From: Bidens hawaiensis
Lineage: Eukaryota > Streptophyta > Magnoliopsida > Asterales > Asteraceae
Length of the DNA: 64,000 nt
Assembly: GCA_021521415.1 (NCBI GenBank)
Contig: JAIQDT010005003.1
Span: forward strand, 137,001 to 201,000
Reading direction: 5' to 3'
Below are positions 1 through 10,119 of the stretch, in pieces (the first letter of the stretch is position 1; each line of letters starts with the position of its first letter). A program made the translations under genes and the position numbers. The notes beneath the pieces are model-generated. The model had not been told where the DNA came from. It did not search any database and saw only the letters and a program-made list of their open reading frames with translations.

Positions 1-70
1 ATCAATCTACTTTAAAAATCAAGAATTTGTTTGTGAGCAATCATGATCTAAAAGCATAAGTGAGTGTAAG

Positions 71-1069
71 TTGATTATAATCGAACAACATTTACAAGAA
101 ATCCTCAAATTAAGAACCAGTGTCACTAAACTTGAAAACAAAATCTTGGAATTAAAAAACAAAATCAGCAAGTTTAGGGACTCGTCTTTTCTTTTAAACG
201 AGATCATTGAGGTCAATAATTCTTATCAGAAGAATGGAAAAGCTGGTTTGGGATTTGTTGAGATTCCACCTCCATTCAAAAATGACTATTCTAGTATTCC
301 TGAGATTGTTAAAACCAAAACTGTTAAATCTAATCTTGTATCAGAAATTAAACCAACAATCTCAGAAAAACAAGAAAACATTAAGGTGAATGTGGAAAAT
401 GTTGTGTTCGGTAAACCAGTTCATGACAGAATTCATATTAAAAGTAATTCGGTCTTTACCGAAAATGAAGTCAATGGATCGATTGAAGAACTAAATGAAC
501 CGGAAATGATTGTTAAAAATGATAACATTGCTACTGAAAAATCACATTTTGTGTGAACCAGAAGAATTTGGAAAAACAGTTTATGGTTCAAAATATTCCA
601 ACAGTTTTACAATTAAGACAAAGACTTCTCGTAAAGTAAAAGCATCAGAAAAGCCTAAAATTTCTGATGAGGACTTAATGAAGTTCACAAATCCTTCAAA
701 AGAGTCTAATTTATATCAAATTCGGGTTTTTAAGCTTAAAGGCCTAAGCAAAATATTTTCTGATAAAGAAGTACCTTTGAACTTTCCAAAACCTGAATTG
801 ATATAAAGTGTTTTCAATGACGATACATCTAACCCAACCGAGCTTGAGGACGCATTCTTGAAATCAAAATCAACTAAACCTCAAGTGAAGCAGACTTTAA
901 ATTCTTCCAAACCTATAAAGTTTGTGAAATCTTCAGGATTGGAAAATGTCTACAATACAACCAATCTTGAGTTTTATAAAAATAAAAAGAGAATTAAGAA
1001 CACGGTTTCAACCTCGGTTCCTGATGTGACCCCAAAGGTTGTTAATGTTCAACCTGAGCATATTCATAT
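71..1069 (+). pseudogene. Element Z gag remnant (coiled coil and zinc-knuckle region)
   Basis: Remains of the central and C-terminal gag. From 71 a lysine/leucine-rich coiled coil is followed by an EIPPPF motif near 265, matching EVPPPF in B and a frameshifted equivalent in A. Reading is carried in one frame to about 545 and then another from 510 to 806, so a frameshift lies near 545; there is a stop at 804-806 before reading resumes at 858. The start of a CCHC knuckle (SCFKCG) is visible at about 1108-1125, but it lies in the loop of the inverted repeat that ends gag, so the knuckle is cut off. Gag packages element RNA; this copy cannot make a full protein. Confidence 0.8.
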
Positions 1070-1169
1070 GGCTCATGTTTCACCACACAAAATCATTGAT
1101 TCACGCTCTTGTTTCAAATGTGGTTTACAAGAGCGTGAATCAATGATTTTGTGTGGTGAAACATGAGCC
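1070..1169. repeat. Perfect 43-bp inverted repeat with 14-nt loop at a gag/RT deletion junction
   Basis: Bases 1070-1112 and 1127-1169 are perfect reverse complements (43 bp each, checked base by base), separated by 14 nt. The left arm is normal gag sequence entering the zinc knuckle. The right arm is the same gag sequence inverted, and reading then jumps into RT (AWYSTLADHLL). The repeat therefore sits exactly where the rest of gag, protease, integrase and early RT are missing. Confidence 0.95.
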
Positions 1170-2214
1170 TGGTACAGTACACTTGCTGACCATTTGTTGG
1201 ATAGTGGCTTTAAGCGGGGGATTGTGGATTGTACATTGTTCTACAAGCATATTGGTGAAGATCTGCTCCTAGTCCAGGTTTTTGTGGATGATATTATTTT
1301 TGGCTCAACGAACGACAAACTATGCAAGGAATTCGAGAATACTCTGCAGACAAAGTTCGAAATGAGTTCGAAGGGGGGAGATGAACTTCTTCTTGGGGTT
1401 GCAGGTTCACCAGTCTGATTCGGGAATCTTCATTCATCAGACGAAATACGTGAACGACGTCTTGAGCCGATTCAAGATAACTACCAGAAAAGTCCCCTCG
1501 ACACCTCTACCCGTGGGTCACAAGTTGTCACCGGACGAATTGGAGGATATAGTGGATCCGACCATATATTGAGCTATGATTGGTTCTTTAATGTACTTAA
1601 CTGCATCTTTTCCTGATATTATGTTTGCTTTTTGTCTTTGTGCCAGGTATTAGTCGAGTCCCCAAGTGATTCGTTTAGCGGTGGTTAAGCAGATCATGCA
1701 CTATTTGAGGGGTAATCCTGATATCGGGTTGTGGTATCCCAAGGATGATAGTTTCGATTTGATGGCTTACACCTATTCGGACTATGGCGGGTGCAAGATC
1801 AACTTCAAATCAACAATAGTGGGATGTCAATTTTTAGGAAACTGGCTTGTTTCCTAGTAATGTAAGAAGTAGACAACGGTCTCAACTTCAACAGCCGAAG
1901 CAGAATACGTGGCGGCATAGAGTTGCTGTTCACAAGTTCTGTGGATCCAGCAGCATCTACGGGATTATGGTTTAAAGTTTTTTACTACGCCCATTTATAT
2001 TGATAATTCAGCTGCTATTAGTATCACCAAAAATCCCATTCAGCATTCAAAAACTAAGCACATCAAAATCAGATATCATTTTATCCATGATTGTTATGAA
2101 AAGAAATTTTTCAAAAAGCTAACCTTTATATCAAGGCGTTTGATAAAGCACGCTTTAAATACTTGCTTGGTATAAATGGATTAAAAACTTTGACTGAAGT
2201 TCAATCGCTCGGTT
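1167..2214 (+). pseudogene. Element Z reverse transcriptase (C-terminal half) and RNase H remnant
   Basis: Starts inside RT at the AWYS motif and keeps the catalytic VDDIIFG (about 1285-1305). A frameshift near 1375-1395 separates this from the LGLQVHQSDSGIFIHQTKY block. Stops follow at about 1570, 1652 and 1855. RNase H is recognised by SDYGGC (about 1780), STAEAEY (1890-1910) and the IDNSAAISITKNP block (2000-2035), and homology ends at about 2214. Compared with element D, everything from the zinc knuckle through protease, integrase and the first half of RT is missing. RT/RNase H would copy element RNA to DNA in a cytoplasmic particle; this copy is dead. Confidence 0.9.
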
Positions 2215-4815
2215 AAAATCATCTTTATTTTATAGAGTTTTCTTCTTGTTTTTAAGTTTTTCTTTCATTTTATATATTTTAGGAGGAGAAATTGGGAAAA
2301 ATACAAAATAATGTGTTTTCTGTTTGTACAGATAAATTTTAAAATCCAAAAACATTCAAATATTAAAAAAGAAACTCAAAAAACATTGAAATACTGCTCC
2401 TCAAAATGAGTTTTGAAGCATAAAAGGAAAATGATAGTACATTGACCTGACGGATCTAGCACATGAGTAAATTAAATTGAAAATTTGTCGTAAGACCAAC
2501 TATATGATATGCAAAGATAGGCTTGACAAACTATATAGGAACCGATACGATATAAACATAATGATTGCCGAATCTAGTGGTATAACATCTTGACACATGA
2601 TTCTATATCTAATTTGAAAATCAAAAGTTTAAATGATTACTGTGTGTGCATGCGTAGATTTTGCTAAGAAATTCAGCTTATTTTTTTCTTTTTATTTTGC
2701 AAAAAATTCAACTTTATTTTTTCTTTATTTTTGTTCAGATCTTGTATCCTCTCCTGCGCGATAAGACTCTCCGACCTGAGAGTTAAGATTTGAGTATTCT
2801 GCTTTATTTTCTTGGTGTTTCGTATAAAGTCTTCGACTTTCTTCGCGTGATAATACGGGATTATCCGAATTGATTGTTAAGACTTTATACAACTTCAAAT
2901 TATTTTTTTTTAATTTGTTAAAATGGAACCTTATCTACGTGTAGTAATACCGATCTTAAGGGAACATTTTAACGTTCTACTTTATTTTAACTTTTCTTAT
3001 TTTTGTATGAGTCACAGTTAATCAAATTGTACAATCAGGGGAAAAAGATACACGTGAAAATTCATTGTATAAGAGATAGAAAATTATGTCTAATAGGTAG
3101 GCGCCACATCTAATTTGTGGTTATTTGAACCTTAAACATATCGTAAAGTTACCGACAAATATGTTTAATATTTAAGAGGAGAATTATATCTGCAATCATC
3201 GTTGGATTACGTGCATAATAAGATAGAAATTGAAGTGTAGCTCAGAACGTCATAAGTCAATCTGATTACCTGCTCAAACTCACAAAAATTTGTACTGCTT
3301 TATTGAATTACTTTCATTGCATTTACATTCTCATATTTCATTTTTGTTGTCTTGTTTGAAAAATGAAAAATTTAAAAAGATTTTAAGTGTGTTTTGATAT
3401 AAATTTAGAGAAATCAAAAAGATTTTATTTCTTCTTTATTTTTGATTTACCGAGCGAGCGAACTATTCAAGTTTAAAATGAAAAAGCTTTCCCCATATTT
3501 TAAGTTAATTCATGCGTAAAGTATTGAATTTTAAAGTATATCCGCTTAATTTAATGAGTTCCGATCATTGTTATTAGACGTAAATAATATTAAAGTATTC
3601 ACTTTGAAACCCTAATTGGATTTAAGTAATTATTTAATTCATTTGAATGAAATCATGTTCATTCATTAAAAGTAATGTCCATTCGTTAGTACAGTGTAAT
3701 GAATGACTGGACATTCGTTAAAAACCATAACGATTGAGTTCATTCGTTATGAATGCACATTCGCTTCGCTACCTGATAACAAATGTGCTCATTCGTGCAC
3801 TGTACTAATGAATGACTGATTAATTTAACTTATTCGTTAAAATTAACGAATAACCTGCCTATTCGTTAAAAGGTTAATGAATGAATAGGTTATTTGTGTT
3901 GTTTTAACGAATAACAAATTTAAAGTAATGAATGAGATCCTCATTCGTTAGTTTGAAATCACAAATAGCATTGGGATTCGTGACATTATTGATGGGTATT
4001 AATAATCCCCAGAAGACAAATGAACAGCCATTCGTCTTTACTATTTCATTAAGCATCCTAAACGAAACTCTGCCCGATTTTTCTTTGATTCCTAAAAGTC
4101 GATAATCAGCATTCTAATAGATTATGTGTTAATCTGCAGGTATCGGCTACTTCATGCATACCAATTTTATTCGATTTGGACTTGATTTTAGTTATTAATT
4201 GATTAATTAATAATCTGAAACAATATGAAACCCTATAAATCATAAAATCTGTTAGTAATGTGATAATAGGTGTTGTATGAGATGATTGGATTACTATCGA
4301 TACTCGTATAATACCTAACTGAAGGTTTTAGATTGATTTAGATAGGTTTTAGATGAAGAATGAAATGTTTTTGACTTTCTGAGTTCATGATAATTTTGAC
4401 TTTGACAAAATCAGCCAACAAGACATATAATGTATCATTCGTTAGGGTGTAACGAATGGCACACTATTCGTTATGTTGATAACGAATTAGTTGTGTTATT
4501 AACATATGACCTTTCCAATTCGTTAACATAACGAATGGTAGAACTTATTCGTTAAAGTAACGAATGACAGGGTTTATTTGTTAATATAACGAATAACTTG
4601 TTCTTTCGTTAATGTAACGAATAAGTAATTGATTCGTTAATATAACGAATGACTAATTGATTTGTTAATATACATGATGAATGACCTATTCTTTAAAGTA
4701 AACTTAACGAATGTACCCATTCGTTAAAGATAAATTTAACGAATGAAGTGCTATTTGGTAAACAGAAAATTATTTATGGAATTTTTTAAATATTAACATA
4801 TTTGTTTTTAATAGT
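2215..4815 (+). other. Element Z pol-ORF3 spacer
   Basis: No gene seen. A purine-rich stretch at 2281-2293 (aggaggagaaatt) matches the position of the purine tract right after pol in element D (62470). Near 2820-2890 an inverted pair (gtataaagtctt / aagactttatac) brackets a CG-containing loop. From about 3640 to 4760 the spacer is packed with attcgtta/taacgaat motifs. The equivalent spacer in element B is 20557-22425. Confidence 0.7.
3640..4760. repeat. Cluster of CATTCGTTA / TAACGAATG inverted motifs
   Basis: More than two dozen full or slightly altered copies in both orientations, many as tight hairpins such as ATTCGTTA-ATA-TAACGAAT around 4630-4650. Linkers are A/T-rich and unrelated. The same motif recurs in Z's LTR (7971-8026 and 29263-29350). 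The cluster stops just before the ORF3 start at 4816. Confidence 0.85.
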
Positions 4816-7800
4816 ATGGCAGACGAGAACGTTCCAACTCCTGTTCTTGAACAACAACCTGATCCAGCTGTTAATGTGGATGAGCAAGAGGCAAAACCTG
4901 AACCAAAACTAGTGTTGCTGCCGTGGGCCAAAAAGCACAACATCTGCGCGTTTCTCGTGGATAATTTCTTTGGTTCTGATATGATCGGTGACATTGTCAA
5001 CTACTTGAGAGAGCACAGATCTACAAACTATCTCCACTGGCACTATAGTTTATCTGAGTATCATACATGCTTTCTGGGATACGGCTCGATACATTGAGGG
5101 GGAGAACCAGATCGAGGCCGAGGTACACGGTAAACCGGTAGTGATTGATGTTCAAGTGATAAGGGATTTGTTGGGGTTTGGAGATACGGTAGATGACCGT
5201 TGCGAGTTTGATAGGACATTGATAAGGGGTTTGGTTGGTCTTGTGAGGTAAAAGGGGGACTTGGATCTATCTATGATAAGGCGTATTTGTGTGAACAATA
5301 TAAGTATCTGCTACACGTTCTTATACATTGCTTGGGAGGAAGGAAAGGAGGTTATGACGAGTGTCGGATTATGTTGCAGTCACCTTTTGTGGCTTTAGTT
5401 CTCAACAAGTCATTCAACTTCTCAAAGATGATCTTTTATCACTTAAATGAAAATTGCACAACTCGTAAGAACAAATTCTTAATGTATCAGCGTTTTCTCC
5501 AGCTCATCGTCAACGACTTGCAGCCTGACTTAGTAAAAGATCCGACGAACGGGGCTGATATCATGCTACTCGAGCATATGAATTTGGATACAATGCGGAG
5601 GATCCGGACATTTCATGGAAAACCGTTGCATTATCAACCATGATATAAGCATTTGATTGGACACCTTGCTAATATTGACTATATTGCCTCACCTAATGAT
5701 CATTAGGCTCACGATGACTCAGATTCGGAGTGTGAATGTGGTGGTGATGGTGGTGCGGGTGGTGGTAATGATGGTGGTGGTGGTGGTGGTGGTCAGGGTC
5801 TGAGCAGTTTTGAGATTCATAAGCGTAAGGAAAAAGAACCGATGGTTGAGAAAGCAAAGAAACCGAAGAAGCAGAGGGTTAGATGAGGAACCGATATTGA
5901 GATGCCGAGTCAGCCTTCGATGCCTATTATAAGACCATCTACACCTGTTTCTGTACTTGCTCCTGTGATTCCTACTTCTCTAACTCTGACTCCCATGATG
6001 CCTACTTCTCCAACAGTTTCTCATACTATCATGTTGACGACTACTACGTTTGTTGATCCAAGATTCGGGGAGATTCCACAGACTGTATTGTCAACACTGC
6101 CGAGCCCGCAAGTTCAGATTATGGCTCCGACAAGTCCGTCTGTGATACAACGACCTGAGCATTCATTTATAGCATTCAATCGCCCCCAGGGTCCGTTACA
6201 GCCTGTTCCCCCTAACTTCTATCAAATGGCGCCTCAAGCACAAATGTTCTAGCTACTTAATTTGATAAATTTACAACAAACTCAGATGGCTTGAGCGGCG
6301 GAATATGTATCGACATATTCAGTTTGAGAAAGAGAACAAGGATTTGAAGGCCCTTTTTGCTGCTCAGGGGGGGAGAGGTTAGATAAGTAGGATGAGGTCA
6401 TCTTACAGCTCACTTGTAAAGAAGACGAACTGAGGAAATTAAAAAGGAGATGATCAAGATCCTGATGAAATGGGTGAAGGTAGTAGCGAACAGCAACCGG
6501 GCGGTGCTACATCATCGTCGGGTGAACATGCTGAGGCAGGTGGTAGTCGAGATAACAACTTGCAGATCATAATGTATAAGAATTACGCGAACGTCAAGCC
6601 GGTCAACATGATTGCAGCTAATATGATCTTGTTTGTTGGTATGGATATGGTTGTAAGGAGTATGGTAAACGCTGATGAGATAGAAGAGGGCGAGTTTGTT
6701 GATCAGTCATTATCAAAAGAACAAATCACTCTGCTTCTTGGTCTAAACGAGAACGACATCGAGGAGTTGGGTAAAACTGTTGATGTGGAGGTTGAATTCG
6801 AGCCTAATGTAAATATAGGTATACCACGTGGAAATATGCCATCTAATTATGACGAAGTCGAAGTAGAGGATGTGACTGCAGAGGAATATCTAGACATGTA
6901 CACGACGAACAATTCTGAATCTGGAATTCCATTCTTTACTACAGAACATTTAGATAATGCAGAGCAGAAGAAGAATGTTTGAGACAGGAACGAGAAAGAT
7001 GGAATAAGAGTGCTGAGACGGTGGTTGAGAAGAAGAAAAAGAGTGCTTTGGATGGTATGTTTTGATATAACGTTGAACGGATGAATAAGATGATCGAGAC
7101 TCTTCGCTACAACGAGCGCTAAGAAATCAGACAAGCGAAGGTCCAAGCATCGGCATACCAGATGAAGCAGTACGTGAGCCCGAGATCGGTGAAAGGTAAT
7201 ATCGTTTCTTGGTTATACGACTCGGAGCTAAAAGTATGCGTGGTAAAATGGGAACACGATATTTATTACTTTAAACGTATCATTGACGAGTTGTCCAGGT
7301 CACGGTGGGATGTTAGATCATTGGCCAACCGACCATTCATCAATCGGGGAAACAACAAATGGGACCATTGGTTCTGTCAACATCTTTTGCATTATGTTCA
7401 TTGCGGATTCAAGTTATTCAAGCCGCAGGTGCCGACACACAAATATATTAACGAAATTGATCCACGCACAATGATCTTACAGGTAAAACCGCCAAATACA
7501 ATGAAGAAGGTACCAGTCAAAACCTTTCCTCAGAGCATGTTTAGTACGTTTAATTAGTGGCACTATGATAACCAAACAGGTGAAGCAGTAATTGTTTTGG
7601 GATCGAGATTAAAGACTGAGTTTATACGCATGATCGATCTGATGTGGCTGGTTAACTTATCCGAATCCAACAACGATGCATTATATCACAACCAGATTCG
7701 GTGGGCTGAGATTCGAGATTATGAGCTTGCGATGCAGTTTCAGCGGTTTGTACGTGTCTGTTACGCATTCAAGATTCACAGTTGCACTGACTGGAAGAAT

Positions 7801-7818
7801 AAGAGATTTATTGGTTAA
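4816..7818 (+). pseudogene. Element Z ORF3 (post-pol ORF of unknown function), decayed
   Basis: Homologous to ORF3 of A and B but broken into at least six pieces: 4816-5097, 5287-5643, 5902-6252, 6470-6982, 7162-7557 and 7597-7818. The N-terminal block keeps FWDTARYIEGENQ and DLLGFGD (compare FWNTVEYDCRVEP and ALQFGDE in B), then LNKSFNFSKMIFY and YQRFLQLIVNDL. A glycine/acidic and proline-rich middle follows. The C-terminal domain has IVSWLYDSELKVCVVKW, the counterpart of IICWLYDDQLKVFVVKR in B. No signal peptide or membrane segment is evident. ORFs in this position in Sireviruses are often called envelope-like; I see nothing here that supports a membrane protein. Confidence 0.8.
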
Positions 7819-7845
7819 CGTATTTTATAGATTATAAAGAGCTCG

Positions 7846-7858
7846 AGACAAGGGGGTT
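7846..7858 (+). promoter_or_regulatory. Element Z polypurine tract
   Basis: gagacaagggggt directly precedes the probable LTR start TGCTGATACATGG. It occupies the same place as AAGGGGGAGTC in A and B (read on their coding strand). It primes plus-strand DNA synthesis in LTR retroelements. Confidence 0.7.
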
Positions 7859-8026
7859 TGCTGATACATGGTGTTACGTCTCGGTCTTTATAAAATATTA
7901 TTATATTAGTTTTAATGTAATAGGGGTATTTTGGTAATACGATAAACCCATTCATTAATGTAATTTAGGGCACATTCGTTATAACATAACGAATGTGACC
8001 ATTCGCCTAATGTAAATCTCATTCGT
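7859..8026 (+). mobile_element. Element Z 3' LTR, left part
   Basis: Begins TGCTGATACATGG after the polypurine tract. It holds a perfect hairpin at 7971-7997 and further attcgt motifs, then is interrupted by element B at 8027. Bases 8022-8026 (TTCGT) are repeated at 29263-29267 on the far side of B as its target duplication. The two LTR parts total about 443 bp, close to the 411-412 bp of A and B. Confidence 0.8.
7971..7997. repeat. Perfect 12-bp hairpin in Z U3
   Basis: CACATTCGTTAT (7971-7982), a 3-nt loop, then ATAACGAATGTG (7986-7997). It is the LTR counterpart of the 14-bp hairpins in the A and B LTRs and the 18-bp palindromes in D. The probable Z TATA element (ttataag) follows at about 29380 once B is removed. 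Confidence 0.9.
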
Positions 8027-8403
8027 TGTAGGTTCCAGCCGGATCAACACAGAATTATCTCATAACACGAGGGTGCGGAATCCCCTACGTATACGATACG
8101 AGTGTTTGATCAAGAGACATGTAAAGAAAACACGTAACACGTAGGATAAAGGTTACTTTGTTATTAGATGTGAATACGAGAAACACCAAACCCTGCTACT
8201 GCTTACAAAACGAACACCCAGTTGAAAATCTCTCTTACTAACGGCGCAAGTTAGGTTTAAATAATACGACAACTTCGCCAGAACATAAGTTCGCCAAAAC
8301 TAGATAACCAAACTAACTAGTTCATAAAGACAAAACAAGCATCGTAACGATTACAGACACGATAGACTCGAGACAAATGAACTACTGGCATAATGCACCA
8401 ACA
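8027..8403 (-). repeat. Element B 3' LTR (377 bp)
   Basis: Ends TG...CA (TGTAGGTTCC at left, GCACCAACA at right on the plus strand). It is identical in layout to the 5' LTR, but 34 bp between two acttcgcc copies have been lost, removing the U3 hairpin. Confidence 0.95.
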
Positions 8404-8414
8404 GACTCCCCCTT
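8404..8414 (-). promoter_or_regulatory. Element B polypurine tract
   Basis: On the minus strand AAGGGGGAGTC abuts the LTR start TGTTGG. Element A has the same sequence in the same place. Confidence 0.9.
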
Positions 8415-8482
8415 GGCAGTAGCTTCATTTTCTCTTACATCTTCGTCTCGTCTTGTAATCCAAAAAGCCGTACCTTCCATCT

Positions 8483-9622
8483 TCAAGCATGTACACCTTG
8501 TCTCACACAAACTGAGACCACCCTTTGATATTTCTTTGCTTCATCTTTCCAAGCAGGAATATAAAAAATTTTCTTTTCGTTTAGTACCTGCAAATCAGCT
8601 TGAGACCAATTAACCAAGTGCATAGGATCATACACCCTTAAGATCTCCTGTTCATCTTGATCTTCCAACACGGCTTCAACAGTCTGGCAATCAACATACC
8701 ACCATTTAAGATCTTTCAACACATCTTGAGGCATAGTTTTCATTGGAACCTCTTTCATACATCTAATCGGTTTGTACTTCATCACCATCCAGGGCTTTCC
8801 ATCATCCCGCATTCTCCATTCTGTATCTTCAATCAACTTCCCCTTTTGAGGCTTCAACAACTCAAACTTTTTCTCCTTAACAACTTCACTCCACACTATT
8901 TTACCAACCCAACTAGCAAAATTGTCCCCACTCCTATTAATCAACCTTAAACGAGCCAAGTCCTTCACCTCACACTCAGGTAACGTATTGAACGATCTCA
9001 ACTTCCTAGCAAAATACTGAATCCCATCATATCTTTTCACCACAAACACTTTTAGCTGATCATCATACAACCAACAGATAATACCTTTTTTGGATTCAGC
9101 ATACCCTTTAATATTATAACTCTTCTTGAACATCGTAGGTATCACTGGCTTCTTTGTTTTGATAAACCAATGAGCATATTCTTCTTTCCACCATGGCTGT
9201 TCCTCCCACTCAGAATCACCCGACACATTATCATCTTGACCCACACGTTTTTGACCAGCACTTGGAATATCATGTTCAACACTATCATCAGGTATCGCAC
9301 CTTCCTCTAAGCCACTGTCAATCTCAATCTGTTCACCAAGCTTTTCAATCTCACTAAGAGGCAACACATCTTCATCCATATCATCCTCATCATCCATCAC
9401 AACCGTCTCACCACTTGCACTGCCAGATGGATTAGTAGCCTCATCATCCACCACAACCGTCTCACCACTTGCACTGCTAGATGGACCAGTAGACTACCCC
9501 TGAGATGTGGAAGCTCCAAGAGTTTGTTTAGTTCTTGGCAGCTCACCACCTGCATCTTTTGAAGCATTGGGATCATCATCTCTGTCCTCTCTCCTCTTGG
9601 TTCTCAACTCATCCCCTTTGCA
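8483..9622 (-). pseudogene. Element B ORF3, C-terminal part (downstream of the A insertion)
   Basis: Continues the ORF3 begun at 20556 after the break made by element A. It starts at the insertion point (CKGDELRTK...), meets a TAG at about 9494-9496, then reads openly from 9454 to 8483. Two near-identical copies of a GETVV segment lie at 9380-9475. An acidic stretch (MDDEDDMDEDVLP) follows, then the conserved C-terminal domain with WWKEEYAHWFIKTKKP, GIICWLYDDQLKVFVVKRY, KKFELLKPQKGK and WWYVDCQT, ending VSVCVRQGVHA. Function unknown; no enzyme motif or membrane segment seen. The domain is closely matched in A and recognisably in Z. Confidence 0.82.
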
Positions 9623-9627
9623 ACTGG

Positions 9628-10039
9628 TGTAGGTTCCCAGCCGGATCTACACGAGATATCTCGTTCTACGTAGGTGCGGAATCCCTACGTAAGACATTAC
9701 GAGCGTAGAAGATGATACGATTAAACACACGTTACAATGAAAAAATACTCGTTATATTGCAACGTGAAACACGTGATATCAATCACAAATACTGAACAAC
9801 TCGTACACCAATGACTCGAATGTTAACTTCCTCTCATAAAACAGCCGTAACCTAAAGGCTTATATAATCATGACAACTTCGCCTGGCATGTTCAGGCGAA
9901 GTTGTCCCTAACTTCGCTTGTCTAACAAGTTCGCCTATATCAGCGAACTTGTTAGCTAACTTCGCTTACATTAAATACAAAACATTACAAACTCGATTAC
10001 AGACACTAGACACTAAACAAGTGACATCATGCACCAACA
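9628..10039 (-). repeat. Element A 3' LTR (412 bp)
   Basis: Plus-strand ends TGTAGGTTCC and GCACCAACA. The U3 hairpin arms are at 9872-9885 and 9893-9906, with the TATA sequence (ttatataa) just beside them on the transcribed side. Confidence 0.96.
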
Positions 10040-10050
10040 GACTCCCCCTT
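10040..10050 (-). promoter_or_regulatory. Element A polypurine tract
   Basis: AAGGGGGAGTC on the minus strand immediately upstream of the 3' LTR. Two further similar tracts (CAGGGGGAGTC/GAC) lie inside ORF3 at 11078-11090 and 11213-11225. Confidence 0.9.
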
Positions 10051-10119
10051 GGCAGTAGCTTCATCTCTTTAGCTTCAAACACGTGTCTTGTAATCTTCAA
10101 CAATCTTGCATCTTCATCT

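Larger units (their letters stand above)
1..8026 (+). mobile_element. Element Z: old Ty1-copia (SIRE-like) retrotransposon, left part
   Basis: A decayed plus-strand copia element, entered in mid-gag at the window edge. In order it shows gag coiled coil and second zinc knuckle, a collapsed pol with only the end of RT plus RNase H, a 2.6-kb spacer, a decayed ORF3, a polypurine tract and the start of its 3' LTR. The LTR is interrupted at 8026 by element B and resumes at 29263. Gene order and protein similarity match elements A, B and D here. Assignment to the SIRE/Maximus lineage rests on the long gag, the extra ORF after pol and RT motifs such as VDDIIFGST and LGLQV. The lineage call is moderate; the copia class call is firm. 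Confidence 0.85.

Noticed and set aside
5740..5800. GGTGGT repeat as a separate microsatellite locus
   Set aside because: It lies in the glycine-rich linker of the decayed ORF3 and is explained by coding low complexity.
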